Below are positions 1 through 9,776 of a stretch of 64,000 nt of DNA, piece after piece (the first letter of the stretch is position 1; each line of letters starts with the position of its first letter). The DNA is from Streptomyces antibioticus (GTDB taxonomy: Bacteria > Actinomycetota > Actinomycetes > Streptomycetales > Streptomycetaceae). The DNA lies in assembly GCF_002019855.1 (NCBI RefSeq), contig NZ_CM007717.1, positions 1,739,570-1,803,569 of the forward strand, written 5' to 3'. Position numbers and translations under genes: made by a program. The notes under the pieces are model-generated. The model ran no database searches, was not told the origin of the DNA, and saw nothing but the letters and a program-made list of their open reading frames with translations.

Positions 1-344
1 GGGCGGGGGCGGGTCAGGGGCGCGTTGCGCGCGAGGCCCGCGAGGATCTCCGGGTCGACCGGGTCCGCCGCCATGACCTGGTCCCACTTGGGCCATTCGG
101 TGTTGCCGACCATGATCGCGACCGGGGAGCCGAGGGTGAGTCCGTGCCGGACGCCGCCGAGGAAGGTGACCTCGTCGCGCTCGAACTTCATCCGGGCGCC
201 GCGTCCATAGCCGAGCCGCCGCCGCGCCAGATGGTCGGCCACCATCTCCGTGGTGATCGGCACGCCGGCGGGAAGGCCCTCCAGCGTCGCGACAAGTGCG
301 GGACCGTGGGACTCCCCCGCGGTCAGCCAACGCAGCCTGCTCAA
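1..344 (-). CDS. aroC: Chorismate synthase, N-terminal part (runs off the left edge)
   Basis: Last enzyme of the shikimate pathway: converts EPSP to chorismate using reduced FMN. Reading the minus strand from 344 gives [15 protein letters not shown], the chorismate synthase N-terminus with the GESHGP motif, then [17 protein letters not shown] and a [16 protein letters not shown] stretch. The start is a TTG (342-344) about five bases after GAGGAG, and no ATG or GTG fits the family N-terminus. About 114 codons are present of a family length near 390; the rest lies outside the window. It follows aroE in the same direction after roughly 200 bases. Identity is very secure; only the start is unusual. 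Confidence 0.93.
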   Translation of the reverse strand, partial: MSRLRWLTAGESHGPALVATLEGLPAGVPITTEMVADHLARRRLGYGRGARMKFERDEVTFLGGVRHGLTLGSPVAIMVGNTEWPKWDQVMAADPVDPEILAGLARNAPLTRPR

Positions 345-465
345 CGATGCTCCTCAGTCTCGCGCCCTGGTACTGCCCTGCGCACGCGTGTCCTCGCGTA
401 CGACGTCGACGCCGACCGGGTGCGCGGCCCCGGCCCGCCACCTCCGATCCTCCCACGTCCCGGCC

Positions 466-487
466 CGTGGACCGGCCCCGGTCCACG
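466..487 (-). terminator. Short hairpin between aroE and aroC
   Basis: CGTGGACCGG (466-475) faces its exact complement CCGGTCCACG (478-487) across a very tight loop. It lies in the otherwise featureless 197-base gap between aroE and aroC and has no T-tract. It could be a weak attenuator or processing site, or chance in GC-rich DNA. Confidence 0.3.
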
Positions 488-541
488 AAGCGGACGCGAG
501 GATGTCAGCTACGGTGCCGCCGGGCGGGAGGCGGGCAGCGG

Positions 542-1396
542 TCAGACCTCGGGGTCCTGCCGCGCGGCCAGGGCCTGTTCGCCCGCCTTGCGCATGACCT
601 CGACCGGGACGGGGGTCCGGCCGGTCATCTGCTCCACCTGGAGTACCGCCTGGTGGACGAGCAGGTCGAGGCCGCTGACGACCGCGCCGCCGAACATCGA
701 CCAGCGGGCGGCCAGTTCGGTGGGCCAGGGGTCGTAGAGCACGTCGAAGAGGGTGGTGGGCCGCTCCGGTACGGCGACGGCGAGGGCGTCGGTGGTCCCG
801 GCCGGGGTGGTCGCGACGACCAGCGGGAAGCGCAGGGCCTGCGCCGCGTCCGCCCAGTCGGCGATCCGCACCTCGACGTCGAGCCGCTCGCCCCACTCCC
901 GCATCTCGACGGCCCGCGCCGCGCTGCGCACGTACGCGACGATCTCGCCGGTGCAGATCCGGGACAGCGCGGCCAGGGCCGAGGAGGCGGTGGCGCCGGC
1001 GCCCAGGATCGCGGCGGAGTCGACCTGCTCGACGCCGTGCTCGCGCAGCGCGGCGACCATCCCGGGGATGTCGGTGTTGTCGCCGGTCCGGCGGCCGTCC
1101 TCGCCGAAGACGAGGGTGTTGACCGCGCCCACGGAGGCCGCCGTCTCGCTGATCTCGTCGAGCAGGGGGATGACCGCGCGCTTGAGCGGCATGGTCAGCG
1201 AGAGACCGGCCCATTCGGGGCCGAGCCCGTCGACGAAGCCGGGCAGGGCCGCCTCGTCGATCTCGAAGCGGTCGTACGTCCAGCCGGTCAGCTCCAGCGC
1301 CTCGTACGCGGCGCGGTGCAGCGCCGGGGAGAGCGAGTGGGCGATGGGACTGCCGAGAACTGCGGCCCGGCGGGCGTCAGTTGCCCCTGCTTGCAT
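542..1396 (-). CDS. aroE: Shikimate dehydrogenase
   Basis: Reduces 3-dehydroshikimate to shikimate with NADPH. The 284-aa length is normal. Visible motifs are the shikimate-binding SLSP (within AHSLSPALH), the catalytic lysine in TMPLKRAV, the substrate-binding NTLVFGEDGRRTGDNTDI segment with its aspartate, and a cofactor loop ILGAGATAS. The ATG at 1396 lies inside the end of mltG, a 20-base overlap, so translation is probably coupled to mltG. Together with the downstream aroC this places two shikimate-pathway steps at the end of the alaS operon, as in other actinobacteria. Confidence 0.95.
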   Translation of the reverse strand: MQAGATDARRAAVLGSPIAHSLSPALHRAAYEALELTGWTYDRFEIDEAALPGFVDGLGPEWAGLSLTMPLKRAVIPLLDEISETAASVGAVNTLVFGEDGRRTGDNTDIPGMVAALREHGVEQVDSAAILGAGATASSALAALSRICTGEIVAYVRSAARAVEMREWGERLDVEVRIADWADAAQALRFPLVVATTPAGTTDALAVAVPERPTTLFDVLYDPWPTELAARWSMFGGAVVSGLDLLVHQAVLQVEQMTGRTPVPVEVMRKAGEQALAARQDPEV

Positions 1397-3197
1397 TGAA
1401 CTTGTCCTTGAGCTTCTGGAATTCCGCGGCGGTCCTGGCGAATTCGGTCTTGCTCACACCGTCGGTGGCCACGAAGTAGATCCAGCCGGAACTGGTCGGG
1501 TTCAGCGTGGCCTTCATCGCGTCCGCACCGGGGTTGCCGATCGGCCCCGGCGGCAGACCCTTGTTGGTGTAGGTGTTGTACGGGTCCTTGTTGCTGTTGA
1601 TCTCGGACTCGCTGATCTGGATCTTGCTCTCGTTCCTCAGGTAGTTGAAGGTCGAGTCGAACTGGAGCAACTGGTAGGTCTCGGTGTTCGTCGGCTTGAG
1701 CCGGTTGTAGACGACCTCCGCCATCTTGCGGTAGTCGTCCAGCGTCTTGCCCTCGGCCTGGACCAGGCTGGCGACGGTGACGACCTGGAGCGGCCCGTCC
1801 AGCTTGAGCTCCTTCGCCTTCGCCTCCAGGTCGTACTTCTCGTAGACCTCGTTGGCCCGGGCGACCATCGGCTTCAGGACCGCCTCGGGCTTCATGCCCT
1901 TGGCCGCGGGATAGGTGCCCGGGTAGAGGAAGCCCTCCAGCGGGTCCTTGATGTCCTCGTCGTCGTTCGCCCAGTCGGGCAGGCCGAGTTCGTCGAACTT
2001 CGACTCCGCGACCTTCCGGGTGGTGCCGGCGGCGAGGTCGAGCTTCTCGTCGATGATCTTGTAGACCTGGATGTTGCGGTGCCCGGGATTGACCATCACA
2101 TTGGCCTGGCTGGCCGGGTCGAGCATCATCTCGACGGCGCTCTCCGCGGACATCTCCTTCTTCAGGATGTACGCGCCCGCCTGGATCTTGTCGCCGTCGG
2201 GATTGCTCGTGAAGGCGGACACGAACGCGTCGACGCTCCTCACCACCCCGGCCTCCTTCAGGAGCTGGCCGATCCTGGCCCCGCCCGAGCCCTCGGGGAC
2301 CTGCACGCTCACCGACTGGCCGGAGCCGTCGCCCGAGTAGTCCGGGGCCGCGCCGTAACGATTCTGGTAGAAGCTGTAGCCGAAGTAGGTGATCCCACCC
2401 AGACCACCGGCGAACACCAGTGCGACGACCAGGCAGGCGCAGCCGTTGCGGCTCTTCTTGCCCTGGGGGCCCTTGCCGTCCTTCGCGCCCTTGCCGCCAC
2501 GGCCCCGGCGGTCACCGCGTCCGCCGCCGCGCCGTTCGGGCTCGTCCTCGTCGTCGCCCCCGCCGCCCCGGCCGGCCCGGGCGTACCGGTCGTCCTCGTC
2601 GTCATCGTCGGCCCCGCCGCCCGTGAAGAACGGGTGCTCGTCCTGCTCCTCGGGGTCCGGGTCCCAGTCCGGTTTCCGCTCGGGCTCCGTCTGCGTCCTC
2701 GGCTCGGCACCCGGCTCGGGGTGCCGGCGGGCGGGCGGCTCCGGCGGCGGATAGGCGTCCTGGGTGCCGTAGAAGTCGGGCTGCTCGGCGCCGTACGCGG
2801 CGGCCTGCTGGCCGTACGGGTCACCCGGGTCGGGGGCGTAGGGGACGTGCGCGTGCGTGCCCGTGCCGTCCCAGCCGCCCTCGTGATACCCCTCCTGGTA
2901 GCCCTGCTGCTGGGCCTGATGGGCGTACTGCTGATGATCGTAGGACTGCTGCTGGCCGTAGCCCTGCTGGTCGTACGACTGCTGCGGGTACTGCTGCTGG
3001 CCGTACTGCTGCGGCTGGCCCTGACCCCAGTCGCCGTACTGCGCCTGCTGCTGCGGGTAGGGGTGCTGCTGCTGGCCGCCGTAGGCAGGCTGCTGTCCGG
3101 CCATGGGGGCCTGCTGCCCTTCCCATCCGCCGTCCCCGTACAACGGGTCCTCCGGATGCCACGGTTCGGAGCCTGGACCCCGGCCATACTCAGTCAT
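1377..3197 (-). CDS. mltG: Endolytic murein transglycosylase MltG (YceG-like)
   Basis: Membrane-bound lytic transglycosylase that cuts nascent glycan strands and so limits peptidoglycan length. The 606-aa protein has three parts. Residues about 1-120 are cytoplasmic and extremely rich in Gln, Tyr and Gly, followed by a charged stretch to about 245. A single membrane segment lies at about 252-275 (ACLVVALVFAGGLGGITYF). The rest is extracytoplasmic: a LysM-like part and the YceG domain, with the catalytic Glu expected in VASLVQAEGK (about residue 482) and conserved GLPPGPIGNPG. The ATG at 3197 has a GGGGA-type ribosome site. E. coli MltG is about 340 aa, so the long disordered tail is an actinobacterial addition. 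Confidence 0.93.
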   Translation of the reverse strand: MTEYGRGPGSEPWHPEDPLYGDGGWEGQQAPMAGQQPAYGGQQQHPYPQQQAQYGDWGQGQPQQYGQQQYPQQSYDQQGYGQQQSYDHQQYAHQAQQQGYQEGYHEGGWDGTGTHAHVPYAPDPGDPYGQQAAAYGAEQPDFYGTQDAYPPPEPPARRHPEPGAEPRTQTEPERKPDWDPDPEEQDEHPFFTGGGADDDDEDDRYARAGRGGGGDDEDEPERRGGGRGDRRGRGGKGAKDGKGPQGKKSRNGCACLVVALVFAGGLGGITYFGYSFYQNRYGAAPDYSGDGSGQSVSVQVPEGSGGARIGQLLKEAGVVRSVDAFVSAFTSNPDGDKIQAGAYILKKEMSAESAVEMMLDPASQANVMVNPGHRNIQVYKIIDEKLDLAAGTTRKVAESKFDELGLPDWANDDEDIKDPLEGFLYPGTYPAAKGMKPEAVLKPMVARANEVYEKYDLEAKAKELKLDGPLQVVTVASLVQAEGKTLDDYRKMAEVVYNRLKPTNTETYQLLQFDSTFNYLRNESKIQISESEINSNKDPYNTYTNKGLPPGPIGNPGADAMKATLNPTSSGWIYFVATDGVSKTEFARTAAEFQKLKDKFNASRGN

Positions 3198-3321
3198 CGA
3201 TCCCCTAGAGCCGCGAGGCGGCGATCACGCGGCTTGCACGGGCCGGTCATCGTGTCCGCCTCTCTTTGTGCGGTGGCTGTTCGAACACCACCGCATCGCG
3301 CGGAACGTTACCGTATCGCGA

Positions 3322-3798
3322 TCAGATGACCACTTCGACGCCCTCGCCCGGTGCTTTACCTGACACCCGTTCGGATTCCAGCGCCTGCTGAAGGATGATC
3401 ACAGCGGCTGCCTGGTCGATGACCGAACGGCCCTTCTTGGATTTCACCCCCGAGGCACGCAGTCCCTGACTGGCCGTCACGGTCGTCATCCGCTCGTCCA
3501 CCAGCCGGACCGGCACCGGAGCGATGCCCTTGGCCAGCTCCCCCGCGAAGGCGCGGACCTTGACCGCGGCCGGGCCCTCGCCCCCCTTGAGGGAGCGAGG
3601 GAGACCGACGACGACCTCGATCGGTTCGTACTCCTCGACCAACTGCCGCAGCCTGCGGTGGGCCGCCGGGACGTCCCGGCCGGGGACCGTCTCCACCGGG
3701 GTGGCGAGGATCCCGTCGGGGTCGCACGAGGCGACCCCGATCCGGGCGTCCCCGACGTCGATCGCGAGCCGACGGCCCTTGCGCATGGCCTGGCTCAC
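3322..3798 (-). CDS. ruvX: RuvX/YqgF-family putative Holliday junction resolvase
   Basis: RNase H-fold nuclease of the YqgF family, linked to Holliday-junction resolution and 16S rRNA processing. The 158-aa length is standard. The N-terminal [14 protein letters not shown] carries the first catalytic Asp, [13 protein letters not shown] the family loop, and [10 protein letters not shown] plus [12 protein letters not shown] the later acidic residues. The start ATG overlaps the end of alaS by four bases (ATGA), so it is translationally coupled to alaS. Adjacency to alaS and mltG is widely conserved. The exact substrate in Streptomyces is not shown by the sequence. Confidence 0.92.
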   Translation of the reverse strand: MSQAMRKGRRLAIDVGDARIGVASCDPDGILATPVETVPGRDVPAAHRRLRQLVEEYEPIEVVVGLPRSLKGGEGPAAVKVRAFAGELAKGIAPVPVRLVDERMTTVTASQGLRASGVKSKKGRSVIDQAAAVIILQQALESERVSGKAPGEGVEVVI

Positions 3799-6467
3799 TT
3801 GGCCGTCTCGGCCACGAGCCGCTCGACCGCGTCGACGGCGTCACCGACGGCGGCCGGGTTCTGGCCGCCGCCCTGGGCGACGTCCGGCTTGCCGCCACCG
3901 CCGCCGCCGAGGGTCTTGGCGGCCGTACGGACCAGGTCGCCGGCCTTGAGGCCGCGCTCACGGGCGGCCTCGTTGGTGGCGATGACCGTCAGCGGCTTGC
4001 CGTTGTTCACCGTGAACAGGGCGACGACGGCGGCCCGGCCGCCCTGGATGCGGCCACGCACGTCGAGGACCAGCTTGCGCAGGTCGTCGGGGGTGGTGCC
4101 GTCCGGGACCTGGCCGGTCACCACGGCGATGCCGCGGACGTCCTTGGCGGACTCCACCAGACCGGCGGCGGCCTGGAGGACCTTCTCGGCGCGGAACTTC
4201 TCGATCTCCTTCTCGGCGTCCTTCAGCTTGCCGAGCATGGCGGAGACCTTCTCCGGAAGCTCCTCGGGACGGCCCTTGATCAGCTCCTGGAGCTGGGCGA
4301 CGACCGTGTGCTCCCGGGCGAGGAAGTTGTAGGCGTCGACGCCCACGAGGGCCTCGATCCGGCGCACACCGGAGCCGATGGACGACTCGCCGAGCAGCTT
4401 CACCAGACCGAGCTGGGCGGTGTTGTGGACGTGCGTGCCGCCGCACAGCTCCTTGGAGAAGTCGCCGATGGTCACCACACGGACCCGCTCGCCGTACTTC
4501 TCGCCGAACTCGGCGATGGCGCCCTGCTTCTTGGCCTCGTCGATGCCCATGACCTCGGCGTGCACGTCGAGATCGCGGGCGAGCACCTCGTTGATCTTCT
4601 GCTCGACGTCGGTCATCACGGCCGTCGGAACGGCGGACGGCGAGCCGAAGTCGAAGCGGAAGCGGCCGGGCTGGTTCTCGGAACCGGCCTGGGCGGCCGT
4701 CGGGCCGAGCGCGTCACGCAGGGCCTGGTGGGTGAGGTGGGTGGCCGAGTGGGCGCGGGCGATGGCCGTACGGCGCCGCCGGTCGATGGAGGCGTGGGCC
4801 TTGGCGCCGACGGTCACCTCGCCGACCTGGACGACGCCCTTGTGGACATAGACGCCCGGGACCGGCTTCTGGGTGTCGCGGATCTCGATGACGGCACCGG
4901 TGTCCACCTTGATCCGGCCGGTGTCGCCGATCTGGCCTCCGCCCTCGGCGTAGAACGGGGTGCGGTCCAGGACGATCTCGACCTCGTCGCCCTCGGAGGC
5001 GGCCGGGGAGGAGACGCCGTCGACCAGGATGCCGACGACGGTGGTCTCGCCCTCGGTGTCGGCGTAGCCGATGAAGTCGGTCTCGCCGGCCTGGTCGGCG
5101 ATCTCGCGGTAGGCACCGGCGCCGGCGTGCCCGGTCTTCTTGGCCTGGGCGTCGGCCTTGGCCTTGTCCCGCTGCTCCTTCATCAGACGGCGGAAGCCGT
5201 CCTCGTCCACGGACAGCCCCTGCTCGGCGGCCATCTCCAGGGTGAGGTCGATCGGGAAGCCCCAGGTGTCGTGGAGCAGGAACGCCTTGTCGCCGGCGAG
5301 GACGGCGCCGCCGGCGGCCTTGGTCTCGGTGATGGCGGTGTCGAGGATGTTGGTGCCGGCCCGCAGCGTCTTGAGGAAGGCGTTCTCCTCGGCCAGGGCG
5401 ACGTTCTCGATGCGCTCGCGGTCGGTGACCAGCTCGGGGTACTGCTGGCCCATCATCGCGATGACGGTGTCGACCAGGTCCTTGACGACCGGGCCGGTGG
5501 CGCCGAGGAGGCGCATGTTGCGGATGGCGCGGCGCATGATGCGGCGCAGCACATAGCCGCGGCCCTCGTTGCCGGGGGTGACGCCGTCGCCGATGAGCAT
5601 CACCGAGGTGCGCATGTGGTCGGTGACCACGCGCAGCGAGACGTCCGAGGCGTGGGCGTCGCCGTAGGCGACACCGGTCAGCTCGGTGGCCTTGTTGATG
5701 ACGGCCATGGAGGTGTCGATCTCGTACATGTTCTGCACGCCCTGCAGAATCATGGCGAGCCGCTCCAGGCCGAGGCCCGTGTCGATGTTCTTGCTGGGCA
5801 GCTCGCCGAGGATCTCGAAGTTGTCCTTGCCGATGCCCTCGCCGCGCTCGAACTGCATGAAGACGAGGTTCCAGATCTCCACGTACCGCTCGTCGTTGAC
5901 GGCGGGGCCGCCCTCGGCGCCGAACTCGGGGCCGCGGTCGTAGTTGATCTCGGAACAGGGGCCGCAGGGGCCGGGGACGCCCATGGACCAGTAGTTGTCC
6001 TTCATGCCGAGGCGCTGGATGCGCTCCTTCGGCACGCCGACGACCTCGTGCCAGATGCGCTCGGCCTCGTCGTCGTCCTGGTAGACGGTGATCCAGAGCT
6101 TCTCCGGCTCCAGGCCGTAACCACCCTTGTCCTGGGGGCTGGTGAGCAGCTCCCAGGCGTAACCGATGGCGCCTTCCTTGAAGTAGTCGCCGAAGGAGAA
6201 GTTGCCGCACATCTGGAAGAACGTGCCGTGGCGGGTGGTCTTGCCGACCTCTTCGATGTCGGGCGTGCGCACGCACTTCTGGACGCTGGTGGCGCGCGCG
6301 AAGGGCGGCTTGACCTCACCCAGGAAGTAGGGCTTGAAGGGCACCATGCCGGCGGGGACGAGCAGCAGAGTCGGGTCGTCCGCGATGAGCGACGCCGAAG
6401 GGACGACGGTGTGCCCGCGCTCCTCGAAGAAGCTCAGCCAGCGGCGGCGAATCTCGGCCGACTCCAT
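3795..6467 (-). CDS. alaS: Alanyl-tRNA synthetase
   Basis: Class II synthetase charging tRNA-Ala. The 890-aa protein has the complete domain series. First comes an aminoacylation domain starting [14 protein letters not shown]. Then an editing domain carries the zinc ligands in HSATHLTHQ (about residues 571-579) and CGGTH (about 673). Last is a C-terminal oligomerisation domain ending in a Gly-rich DHHA1-type tail ([16 protein letters not shown]). The start abuts the DUF6167 gene with the stop and start sharing one base, and the end overlaps ruvX, so alaS sits in the middle of a coupled operon. No frameshift or missing motif is apparent, and no T-box leader lies upstream. Confidence 0.98.
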   Translation of the reverse strand: MESAEIRRRWLSFFEERGHTVVPSASLIADDPTLLLVPAGMVPFKPYFLGEVKPPFARATSVQKCVRTPDIEEVGKTTRHGTFFQMCGNFSFGDYFKEGAIGYAWELLTSPQDKGGYGLEPEKLWITVYQDDDEAERIWHEVVGVPKERIQRLGMKDNYWSMGVPGPCGPCSEINYDRGPEFGAEGGPAVNDERYVEIWNLVFMQFERGEGIGKDNFEILGELPSKNIDTGLGLERLAMILQGVQNMYEIDTSMAVINKATELTGVAYGDAHASDVSLRVVTDHMRTSVMLIGDGVTPGNEGRGYVLRRIMRRAIRNMRLLGATGPVVKDLVDTVIAMMGQQYPELVTDRERIENVALAEENAFLKTLRAGTNILDTAITETKAAGGAVLAGDKAFLLHDTWGFPIDLTLEMAAEQGLSVDEDGFRRLMKEQRDKAKADAQAKKTGHAGAGAYREIADQAGETDFIGYADTEGETTVVGILVDGVSSPAASEGDEVEIVLDRTPFYAEGGGQIGDTGRIKVDTGAVIEIRDTQKPVPGVYVHKGVVQVGEVTVGAKAHASIDRRRRTAIARAHSATHLTHQALRDALGPTAAQAGSENQPGRFRFDFGSPSAVPTAVMTDVEQKINEVLARDLDVHAEVMGIDEAKKQGAIAEFGEKYGERVRVVTIGDFSKELCGGTHVHNTAQLGLVKLLGESSIGSGVRRIEALVGVDAYNFLAREHTVVAQLQELIKGRPEELPEKVSAMLGKLKDAEKEIEKFRAEKVLQAAAGLVESAKDVRGIAVVTGQVPDGTTPDDLRKLVLDVRGRIQGGRAAVVALFTVNNGKPLTVIATNEAARERGLKAGDLVRTAAKTLGGGGGGKPDVAQGGGQNPAAVGDAVDAVERLVAETAK

Positions 6468-6811
6468 CAGTGGTCCTCATTCCGGTTGTGCGAGTACGTC
6501 GAGCTGTCGAGGTACTTCGGGTGGGTGCGGTTCTCGATGGCGGTGTACCGCCGGGGCGCGGGCAGTTCGGGGTCGTCGCCGATACCGAGGGCGTCCTCGA
6601 GTTCGGCCTCCCGTCGGGCCATGTTGTCGCGGACGTCGAGCGCGAAGCCCACCGCTCGGTCCTTGATGCGCGCTCCGGTCTCCAGCGCCTTGTTCGCCGC
6701 GGTCGCGGCGAGGCTCTCGGGAGTGAGCTGCTTCAGCTTGCGGTTGACCTTGGTGGTGGCCCAGACCCCGGCGGCGACGCCGGTGGTGAACCAGAAGGTA
6801 CGGCGGAACAT
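6467..6811 (-). CDS. DUF6167 family small membrane-associated protein
   Basis: A 114-aa protein beginning [22 protein letters not shown], probably one N-terminal membrane segment, then a basic helix and a C-terminal tail [20 protein letters not shown]. It matches my recollection of the actinobacterial DUF6167 family, always upstream of alaS; no function is known. It lies between the DUF948 protein and alaS and its stop shares a base with the alaS start, so it is in the same transcript. A role at the membrane together with the DUF948 neighbour is plausible but unproven. Confidence 0.75.
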   Translation of the reverse strand: MFRRTFWFTTGVAAGVWATTKVNRKLKQLTPESLAATAANKALETGARIKDRAVGFALDVRDNMARREAELEDALGIGDDPELPAPRRYTAIENRTHPKYLDSSTYSHNRNEDH

Positions 6812-6820
6812 CGCTAGGTC

Positions 6821-7261
6821 TCAGTCCCTCTTTCCACGGGCGTTCCGCTTCTCCCGCCGGGAGACCGCGCGGCCCACGATCACGGTACGCCGGGACTCCC
6901 GGGCGGGCGCGTCCTCCCGGCGGCCGCCGAGGGCCCGGCGGACGCCGTAGCCGAAGGCGGCGACCTTCACCAGGGGGCCGCCGAAGGTGGAGGCGACGGT
7001 CGACGAGAGCGCGGAGGCGTTCGACGTGACTTCCTGGACGTCGGAGGCGATCGCGTCGACCCGGTCGAGCTGGGTCTGCGCGGACCGCACCGTCGCGGAG
7101 GCGTCGGCGAGCAGCGGGACGGCCTGGTCGGTCACGTCCGCGACGAGTCTGGTGGTCGCCTTGAGCGTCTGGGCCAGTCTCGCCAGCGCGACGGCGAGGA
7201 AGGAGACCAGAATCGCCCAGAAGACGGCCACCAGGATGCCGGCCACCTCTCCACCGGACAC
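6821..7261 (-). CDS. DUF948 domain-containing membrane protein
   Basis: A 146-aa protein with one N-terminal membrane segment (VAGILVAVFWAILVSFLAVAL) followed by a long amphipathic helix rich in Ala, Thr and Val with heptad-like spacing, then a basic tail ending RREKRNARGKRD. This is the layout of DUF948 (YtxG-like) proteins, some of which respond to general stress in Bacillus; the function here is unknown. It is the first gene of the alaS operon, so the promoter should lie in 7262-7386, where I see no clear consensus. Confidence 0.78.
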   Translation of the reverse strand: MSGGEVAGILVAVFWAILVSFLAVALARLAQTLKATTRLVADVTDQAVPLLADASATVRSAQTQLDRVDAIASDVQEVTSNASALSSTVASTFGGPLVKVAAFGYGVRRALGGRREDAPARESRRTVIVGRAVSRREKRNARGKRD

Positions 7262-7386
7262 TGCGCACCCGCTCCCTGTTGTCCCTGTTGTGTGAACACC
7301 TGTCTCTGGAGGCGAGCCTATCGCGCCGACGCTGCCGTTCCGTACCGGATTAGGGGCTGTCCGGGGCGGGGTGTCCGGGTGTGCGA

Positions 7387-7430
7387 AGGCCCGCCGCCCC
7401 CGCCCCGAGGGGCGGACGGACGGCGGGCCT
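7387..7430 (-). terminator. Terminator after rpsD
   Basis: AGGCCCGCCG (7387-7396) pairs perfectly with CGGCGGGCCT (7421-7430); the enclosed bases can pair further. It starts 30 bases past the rpsD stop and separates rpsD from the alaS operon. Confidence 0.8.
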
Positions 7431-7459
7431 TGAGCGCTGGTGCTACGGCTGCCGAGGGA

Positions 7460-8074
7460 TCAGCGGGCGTAGTACTCGACGACGAGCTGCTCGTCGCAGA
7501 TCACCGGGATCTCCTTGCGGTTCGGCTCACGGTCCAGGCGGAACGCCAGGGCCTTGAGGTTCACCTGGAGGTAGCGCGGGGTCTCGCCCTCGGGGGCGAA
7601 GCCGCCCTCACGGGCGATGGAGAAGAGGGTCTTCTCGCGGCTGCGCTCGCGGACCATCACGACGTCGTCGGGACGGACGCGGAACGAGGGCTTGTCGACC
7701 TTCTGGCCGTTGACCTCGATGTGGCCGTGCACGACCATCTGACGGGCCTGGTAGATGGTGCGGGCGATGCCCGAACGCAGGACCAGGGCGTCGAGACGGC
7801 GCTCGAGCTCGATGATCAGGGCCTCACCGGTCTTGCCCTGGACCTTCGAGGCACGCTCGTAGGCGCGGACGAGCTGGCGCTCGGACACGTCGTACTGCGC
7901 GCGCAGACGCTGCTTCTCCAGCAGACGGACCTTGTAGTCCGAGTTCTGCTTGCGGCCGCGGCCGTGCTCACCCGGCGGGTAGGGACGGGCCTCGAAGTAC
8001 TTGACGGCCTTCGGGGTCAGCGCGATGCCGAGGGCACGCGACTTCTTGACCTTGGGGCGGGACTGGTTCGCCAC
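7460..8074 (-). CDS. rpsD: 30S ribosomal protein S4 (zinc-free form)
   Basis: Primary 16S rRNA-binding protein that nucleates 30S assembly and often represses its own operon. The 204-aa sequence starts [20 protein letters not shown] and has the C-terminal S4 RNA-binding domain with [20 protein letters not shown]. The N-terminal domain lacks the CXXC zinc knuckles of zinc-binding S4, so this is the C-minus form. It is monocistronic here: terminators and gaps lie on both sides and it is not within an rpsM-rpsK-rpoA operon, the usual Streptomyces arrangement. The ATG follows a standard gap and the length fits the family exactly. Confidence 0.97.
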   Translation of the reverse strand: MANQSRPKVKKSRALGIALTPKAVKYFEARPYPPGEHGRGRKQNSDYKVRLLEKQRLRAQYDVSERQLVRAYERASKVQGKTGEALIIELERRLDALVLRSGIARTIYQARQMVVHGHIEVNGQKVDKPSFRVRPDDVVMVRERSREKTLFSIAREGGFAPEGETPRYLQVNLKALAFRLDREPNRKEIPVICDEQLVVEYYAR

Positions 8075-8377
8075 TGTCCTGTCTCATTTCCTTGATTCGG
8101 CTTGCCAGGGTGGTGGGAGGTCGCATCCGCAGCCGGGAAGACCCGCCGGGTTCCGTTGCCGGGCCTGGTGGGCAGCCGCTTCCCTGGTCTGGGCACATAC
8201 GTGCAGCACGCGAGTGGCCCACCGACCGGTCCCGGCGCTGCGGGTGGTGGTGGGCTGCCCGCGACACCGATCGACGGTGCGCGACGCTCCTGGAGCCGGT
8301 CCGGGGACCGGTGCTCCGGCTGACTGTCCCGCTCTGACGGCACGGGACTCAGCACTTCGAGCGATTCTACAGGGTGC
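8075..8377 (-). promoter_or_regulatory. rpsD upstream region, possible long 5' leader
   Basis: 303 bases without a supported gene. A TAGAAT-like -10 lies on the minus strand at 8369-8364, without a convincing -35. A hairpin at about 8291-8316 pairs CGGTCC with GGACCG and extends through flanking GAGC/GCTC. If transcription starts near 8358, the rpsD leader would be about 280 nt, which could host S4 autoregulation. No known leader motif is recognised, so this is inference. Confidence 0.3.
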
Positions 8378-9733
8378 TCAGGGCCGCTTCCGACCGAGGT
8401 GCTTCCTGGTCCACTCCACGGCGTCCGCGTACCGGGCCTCCGCGCCGTGCCGGGTGGGGGTGTAGTAGGCGCGGTCCTTGAGGGCGTCCGGCGCGTACTG
8501 CTGCTCGGCGATGCCCTCCGGCACGTCGTGCGGGTAGACGTACCCCTGCGCGTGCCCGAGCTTTGCGGCGCCCTTGTAGTGCCCGTCCCGCAGATGCGCC
8601 GGCACGGGCCCGGCCAGCCCCTTGCGTACGTCGTCCAGGGCGGCGCCGATCGCGGTCGTCGCGGCGTTGGACTTGGGGGCCAGGGCGAGGGCGATGGTGG
8701 CGTGGCTGAGGGTGAGGGCGGCCTCGGGGAAGCCGATCATGGCGACGGCCTGGGCGGCGGCGACGGCTATGGGCAGCGCGTTCGGATCGGCCAGGCCGAT
8801 GTCCTCGCTGGCGGAGATCATCAGCCGGCGGGCGATGAAGCGGGGGTCCTCGCCTGCCTCGATCATGCGGGCCAGGTAGTGCAGCGCGGCGTCCACGTCC
8901 GAGCCGCGGATGGACTTGATGAGGGCGCTGGCCACGTCGTAGTGCTGGTCGCCGTCACGGTCGTACTTCACGGCGGCGCGGTCGACCGTCTGCTCCAGGG
9001 TGGCGAGGGTGATCTCGCTCTCGTCCTGGTCGAGGGCGGCGCCGGCGGCGGCCTCCAGGGCGGTGAGCGCACGCCGGGCGTCCCCTCCGGCGATGCGCAG
9101 CAGATGGGCCTCGGTGTCCTCGGGGAGGGTGACGGAGCCCTTGAGGCCGCGGTCGTCGGTGAGGGCCCGGCGGAGCAGTCCGCGCAGGTCGTCGTCGGTG
9201 AGGGGCTCCAGGGTCAGCAGCAGGGAGCGGGAGAGCAGCGGGGAGATGACCGAGAAGTAGGGGTTCTCGGTGGTGGCGGCGATCAGGGTGACCCAGCGAT
9301 TCTCGACGGCCGGCAGGAGGGAGTCCTGCTGGGCCTTGCTGAAGCGGTGGATCTCGTCGAGGAAGAGGACGGTCTCCTTGCCGTACCCCCCGGTGGCGCG
9401 GCGGGCGCCCTCGATGACCGCGCGGACCTCCTTGACGCCTGCGGTGATCGCGGACAGCTCCACGAACCGCTTGTTGGTCGCCTTGGAGACGACGTACGCC
9501 AGGGTCGTCTTGCCGGTGCCGGGCGGTCCCCAAAGGATCACGGAGGAGGGTCCTGCCGGGCCCTTGGCGCCCTCGCCGACCAGGCGGCGCAGGGGGGAGC
9601 CCGGCTTCAGCAGGTGCTGCTGGCCCACCACCTCGTCGAGGGTGCGCGGACGCATCCGGACCGCCAGGGGGCTCCCCGCGGGGTCCTTCTCCTGGCGTTC
9701 TTCTGCTGCGGCGGTGAACAGGTCGGGCTCCAC
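8378..9733 (-). CDS. rarA: Replication-associated recombination protein A (MgsA/RarA AAA+ ATPase)
   Basis: AAA+ ATPase of the clamp-loader clade that acts at stalled replication forks and interacts with SSB. The 451-aa protein shows Walker [12 protein letters not shown], Walker [10 protein letters not shown], sensor 1 in [13 protein letters not shown] and an arginine-finger region [11 protein letters not shown]. The conserved C-terminal MgsA domain includes [11 protein letters not shown] and ending motifs [17 protein letters not shown]. The start [27 protein letters not shown] is typical of actinobacterial RarA. It stands alone between rpsD and the VKOR gene, in the same direction as both. 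Confidence 0.95.
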   Translation of the reverse strand: MEPDLFTAAAEERQEKDPAGSPLAVRMRPRTLDEVVGQQHLLKPGSPLRRLVGEGAKGPAGPSSVILWGPPGTGKTTLAYVVSKATNKRFVELSAITAGVKEVRAVIEGARRATGGYGKETVLFLDEIHRFSKAQQDSLLPAVENRWVTLIAATTENPYFSVISPLLSRSLLLTLEPLTDDDLRGLLRRALTDDRGLKGSVTLPEDTEAHLLRIAGGDARRALTALEAAAGAALDQDESEITLATLEQTVDRAAVKYDRDGDQHYDVASALIKSIRGSDVDAALHYLARMIEAGEDPRFIARRLMISASEDIGLADPNALPIAVAAAQAVAMIGFPEAALTLSHATIALALAPKSNAATTAIGAALDDVRKGLAGPVPAHLRDGHYKGAAKLGHAQGYVYPHDVPEGIAEQQYAPDALKDRAYYTPTRHGAEARYADAVEWTRKHLGRKRP

Positions 9734-9776
9734 ACGGAAACCCTAAATCACCCCACTGACAACGCGGCCCGCGCTG

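Noticed and set aside
753..3329. 858-aa plus-strand open frame opposite aroE and mltG
   Set aside because: Antisense shadow: its long runs of Leu/Val/Ala arise from the Gln/Gly-rich mltG codons; aroE and mltG on the minus strand have clear family motifs.
4308..6950. 880-aa plus-strand open frame opposite alaS
   Set aside because: A GC-rich shadow frame with Gly/Val/Asp repeats and no motif; alaS is unambiguous.
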